From an uncultured Roseovarius sp. (GTDB lineage: Bacteria; Pseudomonadota; Alphaproteobacteria; Rhodobacterales; Rhodobacteraceae), in assembly GCA_951812895.1 (NCBI GenBank), contig OX638333.1:4480619-4544618 (forward strand): a stretch of DNA of 64,000 bases, given 5' to 3'. Positions 14,580-21,839 of the stretch are shown one piece after another. The notes beneath the pieces were generated by a model that saw only the letters and a list, made by a program, of their open reading frames with translations, made no database searches and was not told the origin of the DNA. The stretch's first letter is position 1. Each line of letters starts with the position of its first letter. The translations under genes were made by a program, and so were the position numbers.

Positions 14580-14593
14580 AGCTCAGTCGCTCC

Positions 14594-14707
14594 TTATTGA
14601 TGTTCAGCCCAATCCATTAGGCGGTCGCCAGTCTTGAACAAAACGAACCCGATCCAATGAACCAGCCTAGCAATTCCGAGGCGCTTTGGTCGCGTGTACG
14701 GTGACAT
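14594..14707 (-). CDS. Tiny hypothetical protein, 37 aa
   Basis: MSPYTRPKRLGIARLVHWIG then FVLFKTGDRLMDWAEHQ: a basic N-terminus and an amphipathic or membrane-associated helix. GGGAGACGTCTTG precedes the ATG, similar to leaders of its neighbours. The AAGGAG used by the next gene follows its stop. Confidence 0.55.
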   Translation of the reverse strand: MSPYTRPKRLGIARLVHWIGFVLFKTGDRLMDWAEHQ

Positions 14708-14737
14708 CAAGACGTCTCCCTTTAGCAAGCACAAAGT

Positions 14738-14920
14738 TCATTTATAAAACCAGCCATACGGCCTCGCAGACTCACTGCCGTACGGAAATGGCAATTCAAC
14801 CCGTTTCGGGGCCGATGGTAGATCATCCAGAAAGTCAAGATCGCCGAAGGCCGCTTTAGCCTTCTTTCCAATCTCCTCCAACTTCTTTGCGAGATCCTCG
14901 TTGTTTTGTGTATTGCTCAT
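14738..14920 (-). CDS. Small acidic/helical protein, 60 aa
   Basis: MSNTQNNEDLAKKLEEIGKK starts a helical protein with an acidic middle (FGDLDFLDDLP) and aromatic C-terminus. AGGAGGG precedes the ATG. It is the first gene of the leftward small-gene cluster; its upstream region is interrupted by the transposon, which may have displaced the original promoter. Confidence 0.65.
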   Translation of the reverse strand: MSNTQNNEDLAKKLEEIGKKAKAAFGDLDFLDDLPSAPKRVELPFPYGSESARPYGWFYK

Positions 14921-14998
14921 GCTACCCTCCTAAGGCCAAGTTTAGAGTGTATGTACGATCTAATGTCCATCTTTCTAAAGGGAATTATATGAATTATA

Positions 14999-15014
14999 TA
15001 TACGATAGTGCCCA
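14999..15014 (+). repeat. Transposon left inverted repeat
   Basis: TATACGATAGTGCCCA; the exact complement lies at 17545-17560. It is followed directly by AGATCT, the site cut by BglII itself. Confidence 0.85.
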
Positions 15015-15020
15015 GATCTC

Positions 15021-15191
15021 TCAAGTTTCTTCGTCTTCAGGTTCTTGTCGGGTTGCACCGCCTTTCATGACTGCCTTTATCAACCTCTCCGGTTTTACCG
15101 GTACACTTATGTCCTTGTTCATATCGGCTTTTGTTGGCTGGTAACTCCGGTCCATGACCTTGTTATAGTAGTCAGACTTCTGTTTGGTCAT
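15021..15191 (-). CDS. Small passenger protein, 56 aa
   Basis: It starts MTKQKSDYYNKVMDRSYQPT and ends GGATRQEPEDEET, charged throughout, with no HTH and no recognised family. GGAG six bases before ATG 15191 supports the start. It overlaps the endonuclease end by 20 bp and stops seven bases from the left inverted repeat, so it moves with the transposon. It is not an obvious controller protein. Confidence 0.6.
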   Translation of the reverse strand: MTKQKSDYYNKVMDRSYQPTKADMNKDISVPVKPERLIKAVMKGGATRQEPEDEET

Positions 15192-15870
15192 CGCTTTCTC
15201 CAATGCATTCCTGCGTGATCCCGATTGCCAAGACGGGACAACCGCCATTGCGTCCTGCGTCCAATCTGTAAAGCAATTTGCCCATCCATGTTGTTGATGC
15301 TCCAAACTTCTTATACACGTATTCGCTGCCTTGGGTTCCATCCTTGTTCAAAACCTTCCCAAGACTCCGAAAGAACTCATTGTCCAGCGAGGAACCGCGT
15401 GTCAGTATAACACCAACGTCGATTGCGCCAGCATCATAGAAGGCTGAAAACGCATACAGGTCTCTATCATAAGTCTGGTCTTTGCTATTCCACTCGAAGT
15501 CAAGTGCGACTTTCCCGGAAACAAAATCAATCCTGTGACCATCTAGAAAACCTTTTTTGACGTATTTGTGAAGAATATTTCCAATTTGCTTCGCATGTTC
15601 CAACCGGACCAGAAGATCAGCGGAAATGCGGGTTTCTATCCAGTCGGGCAACGGGAATAGCGTATCCACATATTGGGCGATTGGCCCCTTGCTGCCGCCC
15701 GGTCTCCTTATCATCTCCGTTGTGATCTCAAACGTTTCCAAAGCATCTGTCACATGTGAGAACTGATCAGGAAAACTGTTGGCCAGAATGGACGCTGCGT
15801 TCCTATAACTGTGAATTTCAAACTTCTGCCTGACGTTTTTCGAGAACAAATGTCTCTCGCCTTCTGACAT
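15172..15870 (-). CDS. BglII/BstYI-family type II restriction endonuclease
   Basis: A 232-aa endonuclease. The catalytic region is visible as HRIDFVSGKVALDFEWNSKD (about 112-131), with Asp115 and Glu126-x-Asn128 as likely metal and water ligands, followed by the family signature YDRDLYAFSAFYDAGAIDVG and VILTR. BglII cuts AGATCT and BstYI cuts RGATCY, so a GATC-centred target is likely. It lies two bases after the MT-A70 gene, its presumed protective partner, inside the transposon. No truncation is visible, so it is probably active. Confidence 0.85.
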   Translation of the reverse strand: MSEGERHLFSKNVRQKFEIHSYRNAASILANSFPDQFSHVTDALETFEITTEMIRRPGGSKGPIAQYVDTLFPLPDWIETRISADLLVRLEHAKQIGNILHKYVKKGFLDGHRIDFVSGKVALDFEWNSKDQTYDRDLYAFSAFYDAGAIDVGVILTRGSSLDNEFFRSLGKVLNKDGTQGSEYVYKKFGASTTWMGKLLYRLDAGRNGGCPVLAIGITQECIGESDDQTEV

Positions 15871-15872
15871 GC

Positions 15873-16508
15873 CTATTCCGCCGCAACTGACGAATTGTAT
15901 TTATACGTGTCCCATGTCGGCTTATAGTCATCGCCCGCCTGGTTGCCCCAGACCGTCCAGTTTTCACGGCACCCGCGCCCGAACAATTCCAGGTATGGTC
16001 CCCAGCTGCAACTTTCGATGATATCATACTGTTCATCCGGTTTACGGGAATGCTCCCGCTTGCGCGTCCCGAACAGATTGACCTGTCGCCGCCCGGGTTG
16101 AAGTGTGCGCGCGTTTTTTCCACGTATCCCGAACAACAGGACTTCGGTGACGTTTCGGAAGTAAAACCCAACACCCCGCCCATCAGAGCCACCATCCTTG
16201 CGGACCTTGTGCCAGATGATGTTTGACTTGTAAGCAAAGCCCCACTTGGTCATGACCTGTAATCCCTCAGGGAGCAAAGCATTTGGAACCCAAAGGTAAC
16301 AATGCGCCCGATCTTCGACAAAATCTGAAACGGGAAGAGTGCATATGTCTTCAAGCGTCATTGTCGGATATCTGGCAAGACGTTTATGTTCAGGGGCCAT
16401 TTTTCCTGTCCGGTTGGCAAAGCGCCAAGGTGGATCGGCCATGATTGTTGAAAACTTTTCAGACCCGAGAAATTGAGAAAGATCATTCGCGACGCTTGAA
16501 TCACTCAT
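15873..16508 (-). CDS. MT-A70 family N6-adenine methyltransferase
   Basis: A 211-aa enzyme with DPPW at 25-28 (motif IV), the family segment YLWVPNALLPEGLQVMTKWG, the FRNVTEVLLFGIRGK turn and a late ENWTVWGNQ. It is predicted to methylate adenine and protect the site cut by the adjacent endonuclease. Its ATG overlaps the transposase stop by 4 bp, so methyltransferase is made first from the transposase transcript, the safe order for a restriction system entering a new cell. Confidence 0.9.
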   Translation of the reverse strand: MSDSSVANDLSQFLGSEKFSTIMADPPWRFANRTGKMAPEHKRLARYPTMTLEDICTLPVSDFVEDRAHCYLWVPNALLPEGLQVMTKWGFAYKSNIIWHKVRKDGGSDGRGVGFYFRNVTEVLLFGIRGKNARTLQPGRRQVNLFGTRKREHSRKPDEQYDIIESCSWGPYLELFGRGCRENWTVWGNQAGDDYKPTWDTYKYNSSVAAE

Positions 16509-17482
16509 GACCGCGCTCCGCTTGCCAAACCGTTGTCTGCAATCAAATCAACGTAGCGAAGGCGCTTGCCCTCCATGCCAGTAACCACGCCTGACATTTG
16601 GTCGATGGTGTTTTGCGGACGGACATTGTGACGGCCTGAGAACTCATTCACATAACGGTTCAGGTGCTTGGGGCTCATTTTGTGGAACGTGCCCTTGTGA
16701 GCGCGTTTGAGCGGTGCCCAGAAGCTTTCCAGACCGTTGATGTGAGCTTGTTCCCGAACATACTCACCAACGGAATGGCGAACTGCCTCGTGCGTCCTGT
16801 TGATCCCCTTATAAGCGCTGGCATCATCTGTGTAGACGGCCGCGCACTCGGTGGTGTGGTCAATGACAAAGCCTTGCAGCGTCTTCGACGTGGTGTCCCG
16901 TACGACCTTGGCAATAACCTGATTGGTTTCCCGATCCTTCACGCCAGCGACGATGGCTTTGCCAACGCCGCCGCGCCCGGCATTCAACTTCTTGCCCTTG
17001 TGCTTATTCTTTTCGAGTCCGCCGATGTAGGTTTCGTCGGCTTCCACCGGGCCACCAAAGGGCAGTGCAACACCATCATCCTCAAGCGCTTTGCGCACCC
17101 GGTGCGCCAAATGCCAAGCGGCTTTCTGGGTAATCTCCAGATCGCGATGCAACTTCATAGACGAAACACCCTTGAGGCTGGTGGTCATGAGGTAAATCGC
17201 AATTGCCCAGACCTGATAACCGAGATTGGACGCTTCCATGCACGTCCCAGTGCGAACTGAAAATCGCTTGCGGCATTCCTTCTCACGGCAACGGTAGGGC
17301 ATGGTCTTGTGTGCCGCCCCGGACAGCACGCTGGTCGATCCGCAATGTGGACAGTGAGGACCATCGGCCCAGCGTTCCTCGGTAAACCACTTCTCGGCGG
17401 CTTCGTCGGTGGGGAATATCTTGAACAGCTTTACGAGGCTGATACCTTCACGATAGTGCTTACCGGGTGCTTTCTGTGCCAT
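16505..17482 (-). CDS. IS1595-family transposase
   Basis: A 325-aa transposase. An N-terminal zinc ribbon (CPHCGST near 45, then YRCREKECRKRFSV) precedes an HTH-like region and the DDE core: VEADETYIGGLEKNKHKGKK with the first Asp, AVYTDDASAYKGI with the second, and HINGLESFWAPLKRAHKGTF with the Glu. This is the ISXO2/IS1595 pattern. Intact length and motifs suggest activity. A second partial end sequence (TGGGCACTAT at 17501) lies just upstream of the gene and may be a transposase binding site. Confidence 0.93.
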   Translation of the reverse strand: MAQKAPGKHYREGISLVKLFKIFPTDEAAEKWFTEERWADGPHCPHCGSTSVLSGAAHKTMPYRCREKECRKRFSVRTGTCMEASNLGYQVWAIAIYLMTTSLKGVSSMKLHRDLEITQKAAWHLAHRVRKALEDDGVALPFGGPVEADETYIGGLEKNKHKGKKLNAGRGGVGKAIVAGVKDRETNQVIAKVVRDTTSKTLQGFVIDHTTECAAVYTDDASAYKGINRTHEAVRHSVGEYVREQAHINGLESFWAPLKRAHKGTFHKMSPKHLNRYVNEFSGRHNVRPQNTIDQMSGVVTGMEGKRLRYVDLIADNGLASGARS

Positions 17483-17544
17483 GTGTATCTCCCTTGATCT
17501 TGGGCACTATTGAATCACCTATGGTCTAGGGCGTCAAGCCCTTT

Positions 17545-17560
17545 TGGGCACTATCGTATA
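17545..17560 (+). repeat. Transposon right inverted repeat
   Basis: TGGGCACTATCGTATA, the exact complement of 14999-15014; the match extends outward to 17570. Its first ten bases recur in the same orientation at 17501-17510. Confidence 0.85.
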
Positions 17561-17581
17561 TAATTCCCTTCGATTGACTGA

Positions 17582-18736
17582 TCAATTGCTGTGTTTAATA
17601 GACTCTTCTTGCGTGTCATGTGGTTGATTCCTTTCGTCCACTAGGTTGCGCAAGTGGGCGGCTGCTCTCCAAAGTAGGCCGTCCACTTCTTCCCGATATC
17701 GGGGAAGCACTTTGTCACCGACTTGCTCCTTGGTAAGTGCAGTGATCCATTTCAAATTATCCAATAGGTCCAACGTTACACCCGAAATCTCGCGGCGAGA
17801 TTCTTGCTTTTCCTTACTCCAAGGGTGATGGAGCACCTCACCTGTAGACGTGTCCGTGTAGGTCATTTGAGGATCGGGAGGTTCAAACCCTTCCTTGGTA
17901 TAGCCACCCGTTTCGTTGCGGACGTAACCCGGTTTTGCACTGCCGATGTTTGCGGTGTTCTGGGTGTAGGTCGTACCGTTGCGGGTGACCTTTCGCTTCG
18001 GCTTATCTTCCAACGGTTGGAAGATATTATCTGTGTTTGGAACACAGATAGCTTTTCGCACATCACCCACAAATTTGTTTCCAACACGACACTGGCGGGC
18101 GATTTCCCGGTCTGACCACTGCGCCCACTCCGGGTCATTCAATAGGCGGCTAACAGCCTGTCTCTTGTCCTCATTGGTTCGGCGCGCACCATGTGCGGCA
18201 TTGGCTCCGACAGAATAAAGTACAGCATTCCGCAACGAGCCTTGCCGAACATCTGCATTGATCATCGCGCGCGTGATCTGGTCGATTGGTACATCAAGCC
18301 ATTCACCGTCCTTACCGGCATGATTTTGCAGGGTGGACAGGTAGTCGTAGACGGTGTTGGCCGTTTTCTCTTTGGTGCGTGGGTCAACACGTTCGGTTGT
18401 GTGCCTGAGAAATGCCTGTCTAAGGCTGATCTCCTTGGCTTGGGTAACAACAGGGGCAGGCAAGGCGTGCGTCGCATCAGCGACCCGCTCAGACATCGTG
18501 TCTGCCGCCTGCGCGGCTGAGTGCAGGTTCATGGCAGGCCATTTTCCAAGTGTTTTGGATTTTGTTTTGCCATGCGCAAATTTGACCAGACGCCAAGTTT
18601 TGGTTTTTGTGCCGACGTCTAAATACAGGTTTGGGAAGACGCCTTTGCGCTGGTCAGCATAACGGTTTGTGCCGGACTTCGAAAACGGCAGTTTGTCGAT
18701 ACTGCCTTCGGTGAACTTGATACGTTGGGTTGCCAT
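17582..18736 (-). CDS. Chimera: integrase N-terminus fused to ParB-like C-terminus
   Basis: A 384-aa protein. Residues 1-165 match a phage tyrosine integrase N-terminus: arm-binding part (RYADQRKGVFPNLYLDVG, KTWRLV, TLGKWPAMNL) and core-binding helices (ANTVYDYLSTLQNHAG). From about 167 (LRNAVLYSVGANAAHGARRT, then WSDREIARQCRVGNKFVG, then YTQNTANIG) it matches the C-terminal half of phage ParB-like proteins. No R-H-R-H-Y catalytic domain is present, so recombinase activity is not expected. GGAGG before ATG 18736 sets the start. The fusion is one open frame. It lies beside the attachment core, where an integrase belongs. Confidence 0.8.
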   Translation of the reverse strand: MATQRIKFTEGSIDKLPFSKSGTNRYADQRKGVFPNLYLDVGTKTKTWRLVKFAHGKTKSKTLGKWPAMNLHSAAQAADTMSERVADATHALPAPVVTQAKEISLRQAFLRHTTERVDPRTKEKTANTVYDYLSTLQNHAGKDGEWLDVPIDQITRAMINADVRQGSLRNAVLYSVGANAAHGARRTNEDKRQAVSRLLNDPEWAQWSDREIARQCRVGNKFVGDVRKAICVPNTDNIFQPLEDKPKRKVTRNGTTYTQNTANIGSAKPGYVRNETGGYTKEGFEPPDPQMTYTDTSTGEVLHHPWSKEKQESRREISGVTLDLLDNLKWITALTKEQVGDKVLPRYREEVDGLLWRAAAHLRNLVDERNQPHDTQEESIKHSN

Positions 18737-18864
18737 GGAGGCCTCCATTTTTGCAATTATTTTGCAATTTTCGTATCAACCACCACCGGGTCTGCTCAAC
18801 CGAAGTGTCTGTATTTATTAGGTAAAAGCAACATAAGCCACCGTCAGCAACCCAATTTTCCCGT

Positions 18865-18910
18865 ATTTGTAATCAGTAGGTCCGCGGTTCGAGTCCGTGT
18901 GGGGGCACCA
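18865..18910 (+). other. Attachment core: 3' half of tRNA-Thr(UGU)
   Basis: The 46 bases run from the anticodon loop (ATTTGTAATCAG) through a complete T-arm (CGCGG TTCGAGT CCGTG) to the acceptor end TGGGGGCACCA. The 5' half of a tRNA is absent, so this is not a functional tRNA but a phage attachment site that would restore the 3' end of a host tRNA-Thr after insertion. It is 129 bp from the integrase-like gene. It corresponds to attP, or to the internal junction of tandem prophages. Confidence 0.8.
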
Positions 18911-19066
18911 TTTCAACCGATTGATATTAAATGACAAAGTGAGCGCTCAGCCGTTCGCATTAGTGTGTATTTTCAAACGTTTTTCAAACACACCGAAGAA
19001 TCGAATAATGGTACCATGTTTAGCGATATTCCGCATCGTTCAAAGGAATGGCCACTAAATATGGTT

Positions 19067-19108
19067 GGTGAATTGGGTTGGTTTGCGCTAAAACGCAGAT
19101 AGTTCACC
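19067..19108. repeat. Nested inverted repeat upstream of methyltransferase
   Basis: GGTGAA/TTCACC encloses TGCG/CGCA. It is 50 bases before the methyltransferase gene and could be an operator or hairpin. The rest of 18911-19157 shows no gene. Confidence 0.4.
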
Positions 19109-19157
19109 ACTAACAAACTTGGGAACGTAATAAGAAGACGAAACAGAGGCGGGTATA

Positions 19158-20747
19158 ATGAACTTCATCGCGTTAGAATCAGAACAGAAGCTACGCGGTG
19201 GATACTACACGCCTGCCGACCTCGCTAATTTCTTAACCCGATGGATAGCTCCGAGCGCCGGAACCCGCGTGCTTGAACCAAGCTGCGGAGATGGCGCATT
19301 TTTCCCAACGCTTGATGGATCTGACGCAACAGTTACGGCATTCGAACTATCGCCAGAAGAAGCTGCAAAGGCTTCGGCGCGTGGTCTGCCGGATTGTACC
19401 GTTCACAATCGAGATTTCTTAAGTTGGGCGCTGGCAGCGGAACGCGGCCAGTTCGATGCGGTCATCGGCAACCCACCGTTTGTCAAGTACCAGTATCTCC
19501 CGGCGGACTTCCAAGCCAACGCTGAACGTGTGTTTGCGCGTCTCGGCTGCAAATTCACGAAACACACTAATGCATGGGTTCCTTTCATTCTCGCGTCGAT
19601 GGACCTGCTGCGCCCCGGTGGGCGGCTAGCGATGGTGGTTCCGTCCGAGATCGTGCACGTTATGCACGCGCAATCCTTGCGAACCTATCTCGGACAGCAA
19701 TGTCGCCGCATAGTGATCGTAGACCCTCAAGAAATCTGGTTCGAAGGCACCTTGCAGGGCGCGGTCCTGCTGATGGCCGAGAAGAAGGCTGCGCCTGATG
19801 TCCACGGCGAAGGGCTAGGCATTCACCGCGTAGCCGGTCGCGACTTCCTACGCGAAGACCCAGAAGCAGTTTTCAACACACCCCGAGCGATCAACGGAAA
19901 GACTGTTCAAGGCAAGTGGACACGCGCACTGGTGCCCACCGCGACTCTATCCACCCTCGAAGCCTTAGAAGAAGATTCCAGATTCTGCCGCTTCGACGAT
20001 GCCGCTAAAGTGGACGTGGGCATAGTCACGGGTGCCAACAAGTTTTTCCTCGTCACAGACGACGTTGTGCGACAGAACGGACTGGAAAAGTGGGCGCATC
20101 CAATGTTTGGGCGCAGCGACCATTGCCCCGGAGTGATCTATGATAACGCGCAGCACGCCCGCAATGCGGCTACAGGCAAGCCTACGAACTTCCTGTGGCT
20201 CGACAGTTCGGTTATGGATAGTGCCAAAGGTCGCGCTTACATCGCTTCGGGCGAACACGAAAAGCTCCACGAGCGATATAAATGCCGTATCCGAAAGCCG
20301 TGGTACACGGTGCCTTCGGTGCACGCTACCGAGGTTGGAATGCTCAAGCGCAGCCACAACACGCCCCGCCTAATTCATAATCGTGTCGGGGCCTACACAA
20401 CCGATACCGCCTATCGCATTCGTGCCCTTCGCGGTACAGCGGATGCTTTGGTTTATGGCTTCTACAACAGCCTGACCGCCCTCAGCGCGGAACTGGAAGG
20501 GCGTCACTATGGCGGTGGTGTTTTAGAGCTGGTGCCCAGCGAAATTGAGAAGCTGCTGTTACCTGCACCCGAAGGCATCTCCCCAAATGTTGAGAAATTG
20601 GACCGTATGGTGCGCGAAGATTCTGTGGCGGACACGCTGGAAGTGCAATCAGAAGATGTGCTTGGTGCTCTGACTAAGGCTGAACAGATGGACCTGCTTG
20701 CCGCTTGGGCTACTCTACGCGACCGCCGCCACCGAATTCCTTCTTAG
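19158..20747 (+). CDS. Type II gamma-class N6-adenine DNA methyltransferase
   Basis: A 529-aa enzyme. GGYYTPADLANFLTRW at the N-terminus, motif I LEPSCGDGAF (about 37-46) and motif IV NPPFVKYQY (about 105) place it with Eco57I/PstI/PaeR7I-type gamma methyltransferases, which carry a C-terminal recognition domain; the length is usual for this group. It is transcribed towards the att-distal side and is convergent with the fragment at 20744, its likely former partner. It is an accessory gene at the phage end. Recognition sequence unknown. Confidence 0.9.
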   Translation: MNFIALESEQKLRGGYYTPADLANFLTRWIAPSAGTRVLEPSCGDGAFFPTLDGSDATVTAFELSPEEAAKASARGLPDCTVHNRDFLSWALAAERGQFDAVIGNPPFVKYQYLPADFQANAERVFARLGCKFTKHTNAWVPFILASMDLLRPGGRLAMVVPSEIVHVMHAQSLRTYLGQQCRRIVIVDPQEIWFEGTLQGAVLLMAEKKAAPDVHGEGLGIHRVAGRDFLREDPEAVFNTPRAINGKTVQGKWTRALVPTATLSTLEALEEDSRFCRFDDAAKVDVGIVTGANKFFLVTDDVVRQNGLEKWAHPMFGRSDHCPGVIYDNAQHARNAATGKPTNFLWLDSSVMDSAKGRAYIASGEHEKLHERYKCRIRKPWYTVPSVHATEVGMLKRSHNTPRLIHNRVGAYTTDTAYRIRALRGTADALVYGFYNSLTALSAELEGRHYGGGVLELVPSEIEKLLLPAPEGISPNVEKLDRMVREDSVADTLEVQSEDVLGALTKAEQMDLLAAWATLRDRRHRIPS

Positions 20748-21188
20748 TCGATTTCCAAAGTGAAGCGCGAAGGATCTTCGTTTTCGCGGAACAGTTTCAG
20801 CACGCGATCCAGCAAATCCTCTTTAGCAACGAGCGGTTTGGCATCGCCCCAGTGTAAGCCGGTCATGCTGTTGCGCTGCCGGTAGGAAGCTGTGTCAGTC
20901 CGCGTATTGTGCGAGAGGTGCATAGTGTGGACTCCGTAATCCACGTCTTTCACGATTAGTCGAATCTGCGCCTCTGCCCGTTCAATGTGGGCCCGTGCGG
21001 GAGCAGCGTCAGGTTCCCAGTCCAACGCCGCAAACACTTCGTCTCGGAAATAGTGTCGTTGGTCGATACCTTCCATTGCGCCAACACCTAGAAGCATAGA
21101 GCCAGTGGGGCTGGTGTTCGCGCCAGTGGGAATGTTCAAGTGGCGACGGGTCAGACCATTGCTTAGTATCGCAGAAATCGCGACATAG
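20744..21188 (-). pseudogene. Truncated restriction-endonuclease-like fragment
   Basis: The frame reads YVAISAILSNGLTRRHLNIP, then HMHLSH-like and TGLHWGDAKPLVAKEDLLDR, ending RFTLEID. The last segment resembles the C-terminal DNA-binding part of some type II endonucleases, but I cannot name a family. No start codon with a ribosome site fits the fragment; the frame continues to 21250 only by running antisense-free through another lysis gene's end in a different frame. It overlaps the methyltransferase stop by 4 bp, the usual convergent layout of R-M pairs. Probably the 3' end of a gene cut when the accessory module joined the lysis cassette. Confidence 0.5.
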
Positions 21189-21476
21189 TTACATTTCCTC
21201 ACCGGGCGCAAGCACTTCACCGACATTCTCAAAATCGTCGCCACTGGCAACCATGCATGTTATCCCATTGTCCAACGTCATAATAATTGTCCACGTGCCG
21301 GTTTCCGCAGAGGCAAACAACTCCATTAAAGCTCCATCTGAATCAAGACCGATTGATTGCTGTGTTTCACCGAATTTATTTTCGAACCAGTAGAGTGCCA
21401 CTTCTCGTGGGGCGCAGTTCTGTGCCTGTGCCAAAGTCCCAAAGAAGATCAGAGCAAGTGTCAGTAGCGCGCGCAT
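21189..21476 (-). CDS. Exported small protein of lysis cassette
   Basis: A 95-aa protein with a signal peptide (MRALLTLALIFFGTLAQAQ) and two Cys in the mature part (NCAPRE, GITCMVA) that could form a disulfide in the periplasm. The ATG shares a base with the Rz1-like stop. Function unknown; its position in the lysis operon suggests envelope action. Confidence 0.7.
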   Translation of the reverse strand: MRALLTLALIFFGTLAQAQNCAPREVALYWFENKFGETQQSIGLDSDGALMELFASAETGTWTIIMTLDNGITCMVASGDDFENVGEVLAPGEEM

Positions 21477-21679
21477 CACCGACACCCGGCGTCATGCCCG
21501 GCCACCACGTCGGCAACCGCCCCACCCGTCACGTCATTGATACCGGGATCGGCCAGCGCAGCATCAGCCAGATTGTCAATTGCCCGGCTGTACGTTGGAC
21601 CGCAGAACGCCGCGTCACTTGTCGCGCTGCTGCAACCTGTCACGCCAACCAAGATTAGAACTGTCACCATGAATCGCAT
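21476..21679 (-). CDS. Rz1-like spanin lipoprotein
   Basis: A 67-aa protein with a lipobox near residue 16 (VTVLILVGVTGC), so it would be lipidated in the outer membrane. It starts inside the upstream Rz-like gene in another frame, overlapping by 65 bp, the classical arrangement of Rz/Rz1 spanin pairs that join inner and outer membranes at the last step of lysis. Confidence 0.75.
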   Translation of the reverse strand: MRFMVTVLILVGVTGCSSATSDAAFCGPTYSRAIDNLADAALADPGINDVTGGAVADVVAGHDAGCR

Positions 21680-21839
21680 CGTCGATCCTTTCGGTTGTTT
21701 CTAGTTTTTCGCGGGTCTGTTTTGTGCGTTCGGACTTCTTGCCGGAACTGCGGGCGCTGAACCACGTAGCCGCCAAGGCGATTGCCCCGGCGATGTACGG
21801 CCAGAACTCGGCAATCAGTGAGGAAATCAAGCCGGTCAT
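21615..21839 (-). CDS. Rz-like inner-membrane spanin
   Basis: A 74-aa protein: one membrane helix (FWPYIAGAIALAATWFS) then a charged periplasmic helix (KSERTKQTREKLETTERIDD). ATG 21839 shares one base with the endolysin stop. It is shorter than typical Rz but has the right topology and the nested Rz1-like gene. Confidence 0.7.
   Translation of the reverse strand: MTGLISSLIAEFWPYIAGAIALAATWFSARSSGKKSERTKQTREKLETTERIDDAIHGDSSNLGWRDRLQQRDK

Larger units (their letters stand above)
14978..17570 (-). mobile_element. IS1595-like transposon carrying a restriction-modification system
   Basis: About 2.6 kb bounded by inverted repeats. TATACGATAGTGCCCA at 14999-15014 is the exact complement of 17545-17560, and the match continues outward for ten bases (AAGGGAATTA) once an 11-bp insertion on the left (14991-15001) is allowed. 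Inside, one leftward operon holds transposase, MT-A70 methyltransferase, BglII/BstYI-type endonuclease and a 56-aa gene. Passenger genes are known in the IS1595 family. No 8-bp target duplication was found, so the exact ends are uncertain. Confidence 0.8.
1..18003 (+). repeat. Long direct repeat, copy 1
   Basis: It matches 46259-64000 base for base wherever compared. The offset is 46258 up to about 7434 and 45997 after about 7695, because copy 2 lacks 261 bp inside the pentapeptide-repeat gene. All other predicted proteins in the two copies are identical. Confidence 0.97.
1..18910. mobile_element. Phage copy 1, early genes to attachment site
   Basis: This is the replication, immunity, recombination, transposon and integrase part of one phage copy, ending at the tRNA-derived attachment core. 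The same gene order follows the late genes of the second copy. The left part of this copy lies outside the window. Confidence 0.9.

Noticed and set aside
16664-17260. Plus-strand frame of 198 codons opposite the transposase
   Set aside because: It is a shadow of the transposase gene with no family resemblance.
14960-17585. Eight-base target duplication around the transposon
   Set aside because: No direct repeat of that length was found outside either version of the inverted-repeat ends.
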